Assembly (NCBI GenBank): GCA_029204045.2
Contig: CM055068.1
Coordinates: 36,409,345-36,473,344, forward strand
Direction: 5' to 3'
Origin: Tillandsia leiboldiana
Taxonomy: Eukaryota; Streptophyta; Magnoliopsida; Poales; Bromeliaceae
Length of the DNA stretch: 64,000 bases
This document shows, piece after piece, positions 1-11,196 of this stretch (the first letter of the stretch is position 1; the number at the start of each line of letters is the position of its first letter). The position numbers and the translations under genes were made by a program. The notes beneath the pieces were generated by a model. That model did not search any database. It saw only the letters and a program-made list of their open reading frames with translations, and was not told where the DNA came from.

Positions 1-17
1 GTGCCGCTCTAATACCA
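1..17 (-). other. Retrotransposon primer-binding site
   Basis: Read on the minus strand this is TGGTATTAGAGCGGCAC, one mismatch from the core TGGTATCAGAGC that pairs with plant initiator tRNA-Met. It lies four bases from the end of the LTR at 22-554, as expected for a minus-strand element whose body extends left of the window. Confidence 0.55.
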
Positions 18-21
18 AAGT

Positions 22-554
22 TGTTATAACCCGGACGATCGGCAACCGTTTGTGATGAGACCTCTCTGAGGCTGGCTCGGCGGAGAGGACAATGTGTCCT
101 TTGCACAAAGAGAATTTGGGCAGCAAAAGGGAAATTAGGTAGGATTGGAGAGAAGATAGTGAGGAGAGAGGTAGAGGGAGATAGAGAGAGATAAAGAGAG
201 GAGAAAGAATTGGGGAAGAAGTAATTGTAATTCCATATATGTCTTTTACATAATTCTCTAGACTATTTAAGCTATTACAATAAGAAAGTGTAATATTGAA
301 TTGCAATGAGGCTACTATTGTAAGAGTTGGGCCCCCTCCAGTCAACTGGACCACCCTAGGCCTTGGGCGGCTTGCAACCAACTGTGCGGCCCGTCTCCTA
401 ATTCAAGTCAGGTTCGGAGTTCCGACAACCCGACCCGTTTATGGAACTACTACTACCCTACCAGATCTCCTACTTCATTGTCTTCCCAATTGCTCCCCCA
501 ACCGTACCCTAATTCCTTTCTTCTCCTAACTCCTCTCTTTCCCTTCTCGTTACA
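22..554 (-). mobile_element. 5' LTR of a minus-strand retrotransposon cut by the window edge
   Basis: On the minus strand the segment begins TGTAACGAGAAGGG and ends GGGTTATAACA, giving TG...CA ends, and is directly followed by a PBS-like site. Its 533 bp length and the short spacer before the PBS fit a Ty1-copia LTR better than the multi-kilobase Gypsy LTRs elsewhere here, but no coding region is visible to prove the superfamily. It holds a long purine-rich stretch at about 140-212. The small ORF inside it (296-529) is not credible as a gene. Confidence 0.55.
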
Positions 555-1021
555 CTAAAATATCCTTATGTAAATTTTATATCTATTCCAAAATTTTCAA
601 TTGAATACAAGAGATGTATGATTTTTAGAATCCCATAAATTTAAAAATATTTAAATAGATTTTATATTTAAGTAGTTATGATTTTATATGATTAATTTAG
701 TGTAAAATGATATATAATATTAATATCTATAAAAAAAAGTATTTTTGAATAATTTTATTGATATAGTTAGATAAAATCTGTTTTGAATTGAACCTGATAT
801 AATATATCTTTGTTTATTCAAACATTTGTAGCAAACCAAAATATTCCCACATATATGACAGGAATTGAATCAGGAAGATAGATTTTCGAAAAATTAATTT
901 TCAGAGTGAAATTTTAATCTCGTGATTCAAACAGACCCTTACAATAAACCTTATCAAGGATTAAAAAATAATAAAAATAAAATAAAAAGATAGGCGTAAC
1001 CGTCCATTAGTTTGTTTTTGA
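555..1021. other. Intergenic AT-rich DNA
   Basis: AT-rich sequence between the LTR and the 3' end of the glycosyltransferase gene. It presumably includes that gene's 3' UTR and polyadenylation region (minus strand). No ORF, RNA gene or repeat is recognisable. Confidence 0.6.
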
Positions 1022-3431
1022 TTAAGAGAGATGATAGAGCTTAGAGGGTTTTTTTCCCTCCGTGACATTGAAGTACTGGAGTGTTCTCGCCCACCTCAAG
1101 TTGCTCTTAAGCTTGTGCACCGCGATGGTGTCTGGGATGAAGTCGTGGCGGTAGCACGTGTACGGCATCTCCATGTAGTCGTATATGGCTGGTGTCGCAT
1201 CGTACATCTGCACGCTCAGGGCCCCCTCTTTGAACCATCGGCCGGTCATTAGATCCTCCGGTCCAGTCTGACGGTCCCTCGCCACGTCGGACTTCGAAAT
1301 CCAATCCACCAAGTCCCACGATAAGACGTATCCTAGCCCTGACATATACCTTTTGAATATAAAATATTAAAATATTTTTCATAATTTTAATACTTTTAGA
1401 ATTTTAATTCGTTTAGGCAGTGTTTGGTTGGGGTACAAAGGGGGATATCCTCCCCTTTGTACCCAAACACTTTGGAACAGGGGGGAATTCGAATCCCCCC
1501 TTTTTCCTTTTGTCCCCGGTACAACCAGGGACAACCTCCATTACCCCTGAATTAAACCTACTTTCTCTCTCCTCTATTATTACCCTCCTCAACTTTCTTC
1601 ATTTTTAAATAACACTAATTAACACTAATTTTATATATCATTTAATTTAATAATTTAGATATATTACAATGAATATTTAAATAACACTAATTAACACTAA
1701 TTTTTAAATTTTAAAATATTTATATGTTATCCGGAAAAATTATTCGTCGCCGCCGGCTAAAAAAATCTCTCCCCCGTACCGCATCCTCGGTCCCAACGCA
1801 AAATAAAGAATTAATCAAAATTTTACAAGTAAAATTAATTAACACTAATTAACACTAAATAATGATTTTTACAAATTAAATATCTTACCAGAAAAATTAA
1901 TTTAAATTTTTATATAATATTAATCATTTTTTACATATAAATAATTAACACTAATTTTATATATTATCTAATTAATTACATAATATATATTACAATTATT
2001 ATATTTAAAAAGTTATAATATAATATTTATTTATCAAATTTTAATACATATAAAAAGACAAGGGTATTTTCGTCCTTTTACTCAAAAATCAACCATTTAT
2101 CCCTCTTATTCTTCAATCCCAACCAAACACTATTTTTCTTATACCGGTACTAACCTATATCCCAACCAAACACTATTTTCATTTATCCTACCTTATACTT
2201 AACTTTATACTTATATCTGGTACTACTAATTCACACTAATTCCCGAACCAAACGACACCTTAAGGTAACAAATGCATTCTGTTTGTTCTACTAAAAGACA
2301 TTTTAAAATTATATTCTCAACTTCCTATTTTTTTTATTAACATCTTCTTAATTTTTAACCATCTTTTCTATCATTGTTCTATTAACTGTTTTAATTTTAT
2401 TTTTAACAAATAAAATTAAAATACACAATAGCTAATAGTTTATAGAAAATAGTGAGTTTCATAAAATTTATAATTTTATTAATTATAGAATTTAAGAAAA
2501 TATCAATAAAACTGAAATAAATACATTTGAAGGGTTTATTTCAACATCATATATAGTGTTGAGGGCTAATAGTTTATAGAAAATAGTGAATTTCATAAAA
2601 TTTATAATTTATTAATTATAGAATTTAAGAAAATATCAATAAAACTGAAATAAATACATTTGAAGGGTTTATTTCAACATCATATATAGTGTTGAGGGCA
2701 GTATTTCTTTTTCTTTATCTAGTCACTCTTTATGTAATTCAATTTCTGATCTGAAAATATAATAGGAGCAAAGTACACGAGCAAGCTAAGTCAGCTCTTG
2801 TTCAACTCATTTAATAAATGAGCCGAACATAAGCGAGCTCGGTCAGCTCGTGTTCGACTCATTTAATAAACGAACAGACTACGCGCTAAACGTTAAAATA
2901 TCAAACTAAAAAATTCAGCAAATGTTGGGCTCATTTATTAATGAGCTGGACACGAGATTACTGGCGAACAATATGTTAGAATTTTTAGTCCTAAATGTCG
3001 AAAGAAAAATCAAAAATTAGAATCTTAATTTAATAATTAAAATTCACCATTTTTTTTTTTTTTTTTTACATTAGATTGGCCTAAAATTTAAATACTAAAA
3101 ATTTATAATATACGCATGTATAGAATTCGTTTGAAATATTTTTGAAAGTACCAAAATATTGATGCTATAATATTTTTGGCAATTGAATCAATCCTAGTAA
3201 TTTTTAAATCATATACAATGGTGAATCTCACAAGTAATTATTATTGTTGATTTTTAATCCAACAACCTAAAAATAAGTTTCAAGAGATAAAAAAAAATTT
3301 GGTGCTTTTCAAAATATTTTAGCTCATCAGAATTTCTTTTATAAATGAATCATTTTATAACTGAATTAGACTTTATATTTAAGTTAGATTAAAAATTAAA
3401 TAAAATATTTTATATTATATATATAATTATA

Positions 3432-3466
<35 letters not shown>

Positions 3467-4265
3467 TAATATATATAAATTATATAAATTATATAAATAT
3501 AAAATATACGAGCAAAAAATTGGACTTATTTGCTAAACGAATAATTCGATCTTGATTTGATTTTGTGCCAACAAACGAGCTCGCTTGCGAACGCCGAACT
3601 GTATCACGAAAGGTGAGCTGGATTGCAAAAAAAAAATAAAGGGCAGTCATTTACCGGTTCTCAGACCGAACCCCGAAGCAGGGATTCATCAGCCCGAAGT
3701 ACAGGCTCTCCCGCCGCTTGCTCTTCAGGGCATCGACAAGGTTGCCGACCCTCACGTATGTGTCATCATCGGTCTTCATCACGTAGTCGTACGGGGTGTC
3801 ATTGAACAACCTCGGGAGGCTGGAGAAGAAAGTGTAGGTCTTGCCGCCGTCCATGTTCTCCTCACAGTCGAGGATGATGATGTCGTCGTACTGCATGATT
3901 TCTAGCCCAACGAGCACACGCTGCTCTTCTTTTGTTAAATTACAAAAGACAAAGCGGATGTCAACGTGGGCAGCGTGGGCTGGCCGGCCCAGGGTGTAGG
4001 CATGGCGAACTAGCTGGCGTCGCTCAAAGCGGTCGGGGAGGGTGAGAATGCTGATGAGGAGGTGGAGATCCGGCTTGACAGTAATACCATAAGGAAAGGT
4101 GTCGTACTGTGAGGAGGAGCGAGAACAGGCCGTGGCTGGGCCTGCCGGGAGCTTCGACTCGTTAGGGTAGACGAGGAGGAAGATGAGGGCAAGCAGGAAG
4201 AGGGGGAGGAAGAAGAGGGTAATGGTGGAAGAAGAAGGCTGGGGGTATGAACGCTTCATGTTCAC
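1022..4265 (-). CDS. GT31 beta-1,3-galactosyltransferase-like glycosyltransferase (two exons)
   Basis: The only host gene seen. Exon 1 is 4265-3655 and exon 2 is 1349-1022. The donor is GT at 3654-3653, the acceptor AG at 1351-1350, and the joined frame is open for 312 residues. Residues ~15-34 form one hydrophobic segment after a short basic N-terminus, a Golgi type II signal-anchor. Residues 133-147 (DCEENMDGGKTYTFF) and the metal-binding DDD at 166-168 in KTDDDTY are plant GT31 hallmarks. Exon 2 carries the MSGLGYVLSWDLV motif, the acidic GPEDLMTG motif and HDFIPDTIAVHKLK near the C-terminus. The family transfers galactose (or a related sugar) from UDP-sugar to glycoprotein or cell-wall glycans in the Golgi; the acceptor cannot be told from sequence. 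At 312 residues it is slightly short but complete. The first ATG is used because the signal anchor follows at once. High third-position GC contrasts with the AT-rich intron. Confidence 0.82.
1416..2259. mobile_element. PIF/Harbinger-like MITE in the GT31 intron
   Basis: Imperfect terminal inverted repeats (left GGCAGTGTTTGGTTGGGGTA, right reverse complement GGTGTCGTTTGGTTCGGGAA, 14 of 20 matching) with the GTTTGGTT core of plant Harbinger termini. They are flanked by a TTA target-site duplication at 1413-1415 and 2260-2262. The 844 bp interior has no transposase. It contains repeated AATTAACACTAAT units and two further internal copies of the CCCAACCAAACACTATTTT terminal motif (about 2117 and 2160), suggesting a composite element or nested ends. 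Confidence 0.75.
2431..2697. repeat. Tandem duplication, 2 x ~134 bp
   Basis: Positions 2431-2564 are repeated at 2565-2697 with one substitution and a one-base indel. The unit starts GCTAATAGTTTATAG and ends ATATAGTGTTGAGG. It lies in the GT31 intron and codes for nothing. Confidence 0.9.
3411..3509. repeat. (TA)n-rich microsatellite
   Basis: Almost pure alternating A/T with a (TA)n core at about 3434-3462, then ATATAAATT units. It lies in the GT31 intron. Confidence 0.9.
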
Positions 4266-5485
4266 CGCTTTAGAATATGTTGCATGTTATGTGTGTAATA
4301 TGGGTTTTAATGAGTTTAGGATTTACTTTGTTACTTTTCAGTGCGTCTAAGCACATGGAAGCAACGGGGAACTTTGCTTCAAAATATTGAAAGTTGTGCA
4401 GATCTCGATCACGTGGAGTAAACTTTGAGTACCCGATGGGAGACTTTTGCGTGTAGTTGCAACGGGAGGAGTTGGGATGAAAATGGATAGCGAATATTCA
4501 AATATTTATGTCAGATCCGAATTCCAATTTGGATATTGCTCACATACACAAATTTATATTCATATTCCAAAAAATAGGTTGTGATGCAGATTGGATATTA
4601 CCGAATATGAATATTAATCGCATATCTAATAAATATATTTAACTAAAAGTACAAAAAAAATTATCAATAATATATATTTAAGGTTTTTAAGATTTATAAA
4701 AAAATAGAAAAAAATTAGAAGATTTAGAATTTTGAAAACTAACGTCAAATATAAACTCATGTTGAGAATGCTATCTATTGGAAATATATCTGTTGCCATA
4801 GCTGGTTCATATTAATTCACATGAGAAGACTCGATTATGATGTATCCTGATAAGTTAAAGATAAAACCAAATAAGGATAAAATAAATTATATATTTTTTA
4901 TTAGTTCAGAAATATAGTATACTGAATCTTGATAAATGGGCAAAATTATTATAGTACATTAGATTTTTAATATATAAGTAAGAGTAAATAAAAATAGTGT
5001 AAAATACTATTTTTATTAAAATTAGATAAGTAAAAAATAATTAGAAAAAAAGAAATTAGAATTTTTATAAGAAACATGGCTTATACTTTAGCAGAAAATT
5101 CACAATGGCAAAAAACTATGAAATTTCGGAAAGTGATCTGTACTAATTTTTTAAGACAAAATTTAAAATTTCGCATCATTCAGATAACTGAGCCGTGAAA
5201 ATAAAAATATGTTAACAATTTTAGTTGGTAAGACTTTCCGAGACAAAAAATTATTCAAACATAAAACTTGAGATAAATTACTACTAAGTAATTTTTTTCA
5301 TTTTATCCAAATCAAGTTTTGATTTGGATAGAAATGGATAATATGTTTCCGCATTAACGAAAGAAAAATAATTTATTTCTATAATTAAGCCAGTTTGTCA
5401 GATTTGAGCGTGAACAGAGATTCAGAAGGGCTCCAATTGTAAGTATCAAATTAGAATTAGATTTCTCTGTAGTTCATAGTCTCTG
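4266..5485. other. Intergenic region upstream of the GT31 gene
   Basis: AT-rich sequence. The first few hundred bases must include the GT31 promoter (minus strand), but no clear TATA box stands out. No ORF, RNA gene or element boundary could be recognised in the rest. Confidence 0.55.
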
Positions 5486-5530
5486 TGTGACGCCCCACTT
5501 CCCAGGGAGTCACCCATCCTTAAGCTACTC
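5486..5530 (-). repeat. 5S rRNA-derived fragment, Cassandra-type TRIM LTR
   Basis: After TGTGACGCCCC, a 35-base stretch reads as the reverse complement of the 3' part of plant 5S rRNA, including ACTTCCCAGG and GTCACCCATCCT and differing at about six positions. Cassandra TRIM retrotransposon LTRs are known to start this way and carry 5S-derived sequence. The match stops abruptly at 5530 where a copia LTR begins, so the fragment looks cut by that insertion. The rest of the 5S gene is absent, so this is not a functional 5S gene. Confidence 0.7.
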
Positions 5531-5958
5531 TGTGGATATGGAACTCGAAGATCTAAATAAGTGAACCAACACCTAGAGGGGGGTGAATAGGTGTAAACGA
5601 TAAAACTAAAAATCTACGCGCAAAAATAACCCAGTGCGGAAAATAAAATTAACACGCCAAGATTTTACGTAGAAAACTCCACACGGAATAAAAAACTACG
5701 AGACTAATCACACGAAAAAATCCACTAAGATTAAACACGTACAAGTTGATATAACGCAACCCCACGACTCAACCTTTTCCGTACGCTCGAAGTAGATCTT
5801 CTCTGCTCGTCCACAATGCAGTTCGAATCCACGAACCGCATCCAACTTCGAATCCACGAAATCCCAACTTCAAATCCATGAAGTTTTCACCAAAATAGCA
5901 TGTGTCGAATCCACGAACGCACCCAACTCCGAATCCACGAAGTCTTCACCGAATCCAC
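5531..5958 (-). mobile_element. Copia LTR fragment (minus strand)
   Basis: Diverged relative of the copia LTRs at 48221 and 53227. Shared landmarks in the same order are GATCTAAATA, AACTAGAGGGGGG-type followed by GTGAATAGGTGTAA, GTGCGGAAAATAAAA, CCACTAAGA and several TCGAATCCACGAA units. It begins TGTGGATATGG against the 5S-like fragment and is cut at 5958 by the B-type Gypsy LTR. No coding sequence. Confidence 0.7.
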
Positions 5959-6355
5959 TGTAGTGGCCCCGATCCCCGTGTAGCTTTTCCCAGTGATCCG
6001 TTGTGTGGAACACCTATTATTGGTGTGTCGGGCCCATAACGCATCGAATGGATGTGTTAAACGGACTCAGTGAGGTTTCTGGATCAAGTCTTTCTTTCGG
6101 CTGCTTTTTGCTGAATTTTATAAGAGGTTTCAGACTGATCGGAGGTCGCATTTGGATTCAACGCAGAAAAACGCTTGAAAACGGCTATTTGCTTGTATTT
6201 TTCTGAGTCCGGATGCCCAAAAACGGGCTCCCGGAAGTTTTTAGTGGATTCGGGTGCATGGGGGAAGCCGTGGACCAGCTGGGTGCCACGTGGCAGCCTG
6301 GTATTGGCCGGCTCACGCAGTGCGGTCCACGGAGAGGCGCGGGGTGGTGCATGGA
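5959..6355 (+). mobile_element. B-type Gypsy LTR, left part (outermost layer)
   Basis: Starts TGTAGTGGCCCCGATCCCCG, a diverged version of the B-type LTR start at 33823 and 58921 (TGTGAGGACCCGGATCCCCG). It shares the downstream GATTTGGACTCAGCGC-like and GAGTCCGGATGC blocks. It is interrupted by Gypsy-1 and resumes at 31555; the last five bases (6351-6355, ATGGA) are the TSD of Gypsy-1. Confidence 0.75.
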
Positions 6356-6407
6356 TGTAGTGATCCGGCCTTTCGGGGTATTTTTGACTTACATGTAGTC
6401 GTTAAGC
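6356..6407 (+). mobile_element. Gypsy-1 5' LTR, first 52 bp
   Basis: Identical to the start of the 3' LTR (28861-28912). It is cut by the CACTA element at 6408; the three bases before the insertion are AGC, the expected left copy of a 3-bp CACTA target duplication. Confidence 0.9.
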
Positions 6408-6779
6408 CACTACACCAATGTTGGCTTTTAGCGGCACTTTTGTGGTGGCATTTAGGAAAAAAGCCACCAAAAATAAATTTTTGCCGGCAGTTTTTTAAAA
6501 ATACCGTTAAAAAAAATTTATATTTATTTTATTTTATTTATTTATTTAATCTTAAAAAAAATTATATTAAAAATACCTAAAAAAAATTTTACTGGCATTT
6601 TTTTTAATGGCATTTGCAAAAAATGCCACTAAAACCTAATTAATACTGGCATTTGAATTAATTGCCAGTAATTAATTTGCTAATTGCCAGTAATTAATTT
6701 GCTAGAGTCCTATCAACACATTTGGTGAACCGCCAAGAGACCGCGCCATTTTTTTGGTGGGATTTTATTTTCCCGCGCG

Positions 6780-7215
6780 CGCACGACCAGACCTACGCGC
6801 TCGCGTTCCTTCCCCCCTCTACCTCTATCTCTGGCGGTTCTCTTCCCCCCTCCACCACGCACCATCTCTGGCCCGTACCGATCAACTACTGCCCCACGCA
6901 CGCGCGCGGACACCACGACGCTCTCAGCAGGCTGAAGATCGAAGCTCTGTGGAGCGCGCCTCTTCTCCACTACGCGCGGTGTCGACGCTTCGAGCCTCTT
7001 CTCCAACGACATTAGAAGCTCGAAGCTCTGTGGAGCGCCACGCACGCGGACACCACGACTGCCCCACGCACGCGGACACCACGACGCTCTCAGGCTGAAG
7101 ATCGAAGCTCTGTGGAGCGCGCGTCTTCTCCACTACGCGCGGTGTCGACGCTCTCCGGTTCGAGCGTCTTCTACAACCACGCTCGGACCTCTGTCCAGGT
7201 TTGAGCCTCTTCTCC
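6780..7215 (+). repeat. GC-rich direct repeats in the CACTA leader
   Basis: Blocks containing GATCGAAGCTCTGTGGAGCG, CTCCACTACGCGCGGTGTCG and CCTCTTCTCCAACGACATTAG recur two or three times in a GC-rich island of an otherwise AT-rich element. The position suggests the promoter/leader of the transposase transcript. The small ORFs here lie in conflicting frames and are shadows of the repeats. Confidence 0.6.
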
Positions 7216-8281
7216 AACGACATTAGATTGTTTTGTTTTTTTTTGGTTATTTTGTTTCAGATCTTGCTCACATTAAGAAAAGGCACCTTTTTATTTTATA
7301 TATTAGGTTGAGTTAGTGGAGGTTACAATAATTCTTTAAGAGGTACAATTATCAGGTACAATTATCAAATCTGATCTAAATTAAGTTTAACAGATTTGAG
7401 TTGAGTTAGTGAAGGTTATATAAGTCTTTCAGAAAAAATTGGCCGGAAGTAATTAAGGAACTATTAAATGGCGCAGGTGATTAATTAACCTGACATCTAC
7501 TGTGTTAAGAGTTTTGTTGGTCTTGGACCAAATAAGTTGAGGGTGTATCAACTTTACTGAGTCAACATTAAAAGATTTGGGGCCTCGCATTTCCTGCCAA
7601 ATTTAAATAGGTAAATTTTCTTACAAAAGTTCAGAGAAATGTGTATTCTTCTACATGATATGCCTCTGATTTCTAAACTCGTTTAAATACCCTTAATTTT
7701 GGTTTTTTCTTTCGGTTTAAACCTCTCAAAAGTTTGATAAGTTCTCAGGCCGCTTGGATGAAACTACTAAATTGCTAGAGATCTCCATCTCATTTTCCTT
7801 TTAGGAGTTTCGGCTTTTCTTTGTGCAGTGTGGGAGGGTTGGAGGGATTAAGTTTTTGGTTTCAAAGCTTTTTGCTTGATAGGATTACATACTTGTGCAG
7901 AGTACATACGTGTTCTATGTATTATATGTTATTTGTTTGTTTCATTTAATTAAGGATGGATTCGTTTGCTTTTTTACCTGTTAATTGGAGCCTTTGGATC
8001 ATCGCCTAGCCAATCAAGTCCTTTTGGTAGCAAGAGCTGAAACAAAGGTGCCTATAACATAACTAAAGAGACCTATAATTAATTGGAAACATATAGATAG
8101 GATATCTAAAACCGCAATATATAATTTTGACGGTTTACTTAATTGAACATAACTAAAAAGTCTTGTGATTGAATTTGCTTATGGATTTGTTTGAGTAAAA
8201 GGTAAGTCAATTTAGAGGACTCAATTTTGTTAAGGGGGTGAGGATGTAATACCCCAAGTCTTAGGTTAACATATCTCATAA
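7216..8281 (+). other. CACTA non-coding leader or intron
   Basis: AT-rich sequence between the GC-rich island and the solo LTR. No ORF or repeat is recognised. It ends with CATAA (8277-8281), the left TSD of the solo LTR. Confidence 0.5.
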
Positions 8282-8765
8282 TGTCACGCCCCGGGGTCGA
8301 AACTGCGACCCGGGCTCGCTAACAGATCCGCCATCTGTACGAAAACTGCCGTACAGACGAAGCGTCTACCCTGCAAAAGAATCTATAGCTAACAGATATC
8401 AGAGCAAAAGTAAGTACATGCTATAGAAAGGAAACAGAACAACTGTACTAGAGTAAATAAAATCCAAGATACAAGCTGTCCTCAAGATACAAAAATAACA
8501 TCTCTCAAAATCTCACTCTACAAAAGTGGAAACTCAAAAGGGTACTGCTACCTCTCCACTAAACTGACTCGGGTAAGCGACTAGTCGGCCACGCCCTTAC
8601 CTCGATCTGAAGACTCCGCACGGGAAGGAGTCGGAGCAGCTGCCTCAGGAAAACCTGCACCGCAGCGGGTGTGAGAACTACTACAAAGGTAGTTCCCAGT
8701 GGGTACCGTCCTCAAAGCACACGGTATGCCCACTAAGTCCACCGGAGGCACAAAAAGGTAAACAA

Positions 8766-8784
8766 ATAGATAGATAGATAGATA
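8766..8784. repeat. GATA microsatellite in solo LTR A
   Basis: Four to five ATAG units. The equivalent site in the related LTR (61220-61249) has about seven, so the tract has changed length between copies. Confidence 0.85.
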
Positions 8785-10280
8785 TGAAAACTGGAAATCT
8801 ATCTCTATATGCCTCTACATATGCTCAAAGGAAAACACTCATCTATGAATATGCAGTGCAACTCACTCACACATCTCACCCAAATCTCAATGACTGTCCT
8901 CTTTGGACCAGTCAAGATAAGGTCAAGCCTGCGCTCGTCTACTGCCGCACATCCCGGAGGAACGGACTTACGTAGGGTGTCCCTCAAGGACTCTCAGTAA
9001 CTCATCGCAGCCTCGTCAGGCTCGGTATCATCATCGCACCCGGGGCGTAGCTCGAGGGGAGCGACCCCACCGAACTCAAGTATCTCAAGTATCTCATAAC
9101 TGGCAAACATGCCAGGCTCAGCAGGCTATAATCCACGATCAAATAGATCGGAAACACAGTGGATACACGACACACACTCATGTCAAGGTCGGAGTAAACT
9201 CCATGACTGAATCTGAAGTGCTCAAATAGAACCCCCAATGACACTAGTAAAACTCAAAAAGCCACAGAAAGGCTCTAATAAACAACCAAACTCTCCTCGG
9301 CCCCCCGGCACGAGAGAACATGCTCCCCGAACCCATGCAGCATCACTAGAACCCTCAGACATTTTAAAACCATTTTTAAAAGTCGGTTTTCCAATAAAAC
9401 AAGCATTCGGATTTTTAAAACGGTTCGGGAGCTTAAATGAGGCCAACCAAGTACACAGTCTAGTGTCATATAATGTCAAGAGTCCACTAAAAATACTCTG
9501 GGGTTCAGATAATATTTCTATAATTTTCTAGGCAACTATCAGATCATTTAACAGCTAAAATATACAGTTTTGACATGATCAAAGTGCGTTCTGAAGCATT
9601 AGAGGGCATTCCACGATTTTTAGAAGAAAAATCCAACCCACCTCAATTGCTTTCCGAAGGCCGCGCCGAAATCGGTGAAGAAACGGGCGCAATCTGACGA
9701 AAAACTGAACTGCGCCTCTCGCGCGCGCGCACCGTCGCGCGTCTCGGAAAAAATCCACGAAGCTCCAAACAACCTCCACAGCACCCAGCTAGGCCACCAT
9801 AAAAATCTCAGCTCAAACCGATCACTCCAGTCCACGAATCAAGCATGCGTAGAGTTGCGGATTTGCACAGTAATCCCTCTGCATGCATGCAGCCCGAGAG
9901 CACAGGGAGAGAGCAAGGATAGAGATTAACTCAAATTACCATTCAAATCCAACAATAAAACCCAAGAGGAGAATCAAAGAGTCCAAATCCACAATCTCCA
10001 CAATCAATTTACCTCAATTTGCTCCTCGCGTGCGCAGGTTGACCCGGTCAACACCCTCAAGCAGCACGAATCAGGACTCCCTGCTTCTTCTCCTCTACTT
10101 CCTCCTCTTCTTCTCTTCTCAGGCAGCAAGGAATGGAGGAGGATGGATAAGAGATGAGATAAGGGTGAGGGAGCTGTGTTGAGGGGTATAAAAATCAACG
10201 CGGGAGTAGTTGGAACAGAAGAAGCCCATACCTCGGTTTACTGTGCAAGTCCGGGCCTTGTCGGGCTCCCCCTGTGCCTG

Positions 10281-10353
10281 TGTACCGGTACCACCCACTT
10301 GGTACCGGTACACAGCCCCTGGTTCCGGAACCAAGCACCTGGTTCCGGAACCA
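10281..10353. repeat. Stacked palindromes in LTR A
   Basis: A perfect 15-bp inverted repeat (TGTGTACCGGTACCA and its complement, 6-bp loop; only the last bases of the left arm lie before 10281) is followed by two GGTTCCGGAACC palindromes in a direct repeat. The cluster is conserved at 62746-62820. Confidence 0.85.
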
Positions 10354-10702
10354 GCCACCCAAATCTCCCAGAAACAGCTCGAAAATATCCAGAATCGCCC
10401 CGTCAACTCACTTTCTCGCCTCGGGACTTCCGCATCACCCCGAAACCAACCGAACACCCCTGTAAAAACATATTACACATGTCCCAAGGGTTCAACTCAC
10501 ATCAAAACCATCCAAGAAGCCAAAGCTCGACCCGCAAGCTCTAAAGCCGACGCCAACTCACTTTCCTCCAAAAAGACTTCCGCGTCGCTCCGGGACCACC
10601 CGAACCTTTCTGTAAAAACAAACAGAAACTGCTGAAGGTATTTCCACAATACCAGGCTGCCCCGTGGGATCGGCACACTGCCCGAAGCTCCGGTACTCTA
10701 CA

Positions 10703-11196
10703 CATAATATGTTCTATATCTAGTTGAATGATTGAATATGAACTAGTCATCACCCCTGTCGCATTAAATTAATTCTGCTGCATAGTGACACTTGTATTGA
10801 TGAATAGTTCTTAATGTTTGCCTTAAGTAGAGTAGAACTCATGCATTACTTTTAATTGATGCAAATGCATAATCACAATTTATTTCATAAGAAAATAGTG
10901 GCATAAAAATGATAGTCATAGTTTAACCAGCTAGAAAACTACATTTCTGAAACTTCAAGGGCTTTTTTTACGCAAAATTGACGTACTTGTGCCACCTCAT
11001 GCTTTTTCTAAGCTGAAAATATCAGCTTAAAATGTGCAAATAATGTCTAAAGAAAAGGATAAGATTGACACCTCATGCACACATATATATTTTAGCTCTT
11101 AATAATGATGTCAATGTAACTGAACTTAAAATACTAACTTTTATGCATATACAGGTAATTCTATTGTCAAGAATACCTAAATTACTTGTCTAGGAT
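10703..11196 (+). other. CACTA 5' non-coding segment before the transposase
   Basis: AT-rich sequence starting with the right CATAA duplication and leading to the transposase start codon. It probably contains leader sequence or a 5' intron (a pyrimidine/AG acceptor-like site near 11155). No ORF. Confidence 0.5.

Larger units (their letters stand above)
8282..10702 (-). mobile_element. Solo LTR, family A (Gypsy)
   Basis: A 2,421-bp LTR in minus orientation: on the plus strand it starts TGTCACGCCCCGGGG and ends GGTACTCTACA, flanked by perfect CATAA duplications (8277-8281, 10703-10707). It is nearly collinear with the 3' LTR of element A at 60736-63169, which identifies the family. No internal region remains, so two LTRs probably recombined. 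It contains a GATA microsatellite (8766-8784) and stacked palindromes (10281-10353). Confidence 0.93.

Noticed and set aside
5491..5530. Functional 5S rRNA gene
   Set aside because: Only about 35 of roughly 120 bases are present, and the internal promoter is missing.
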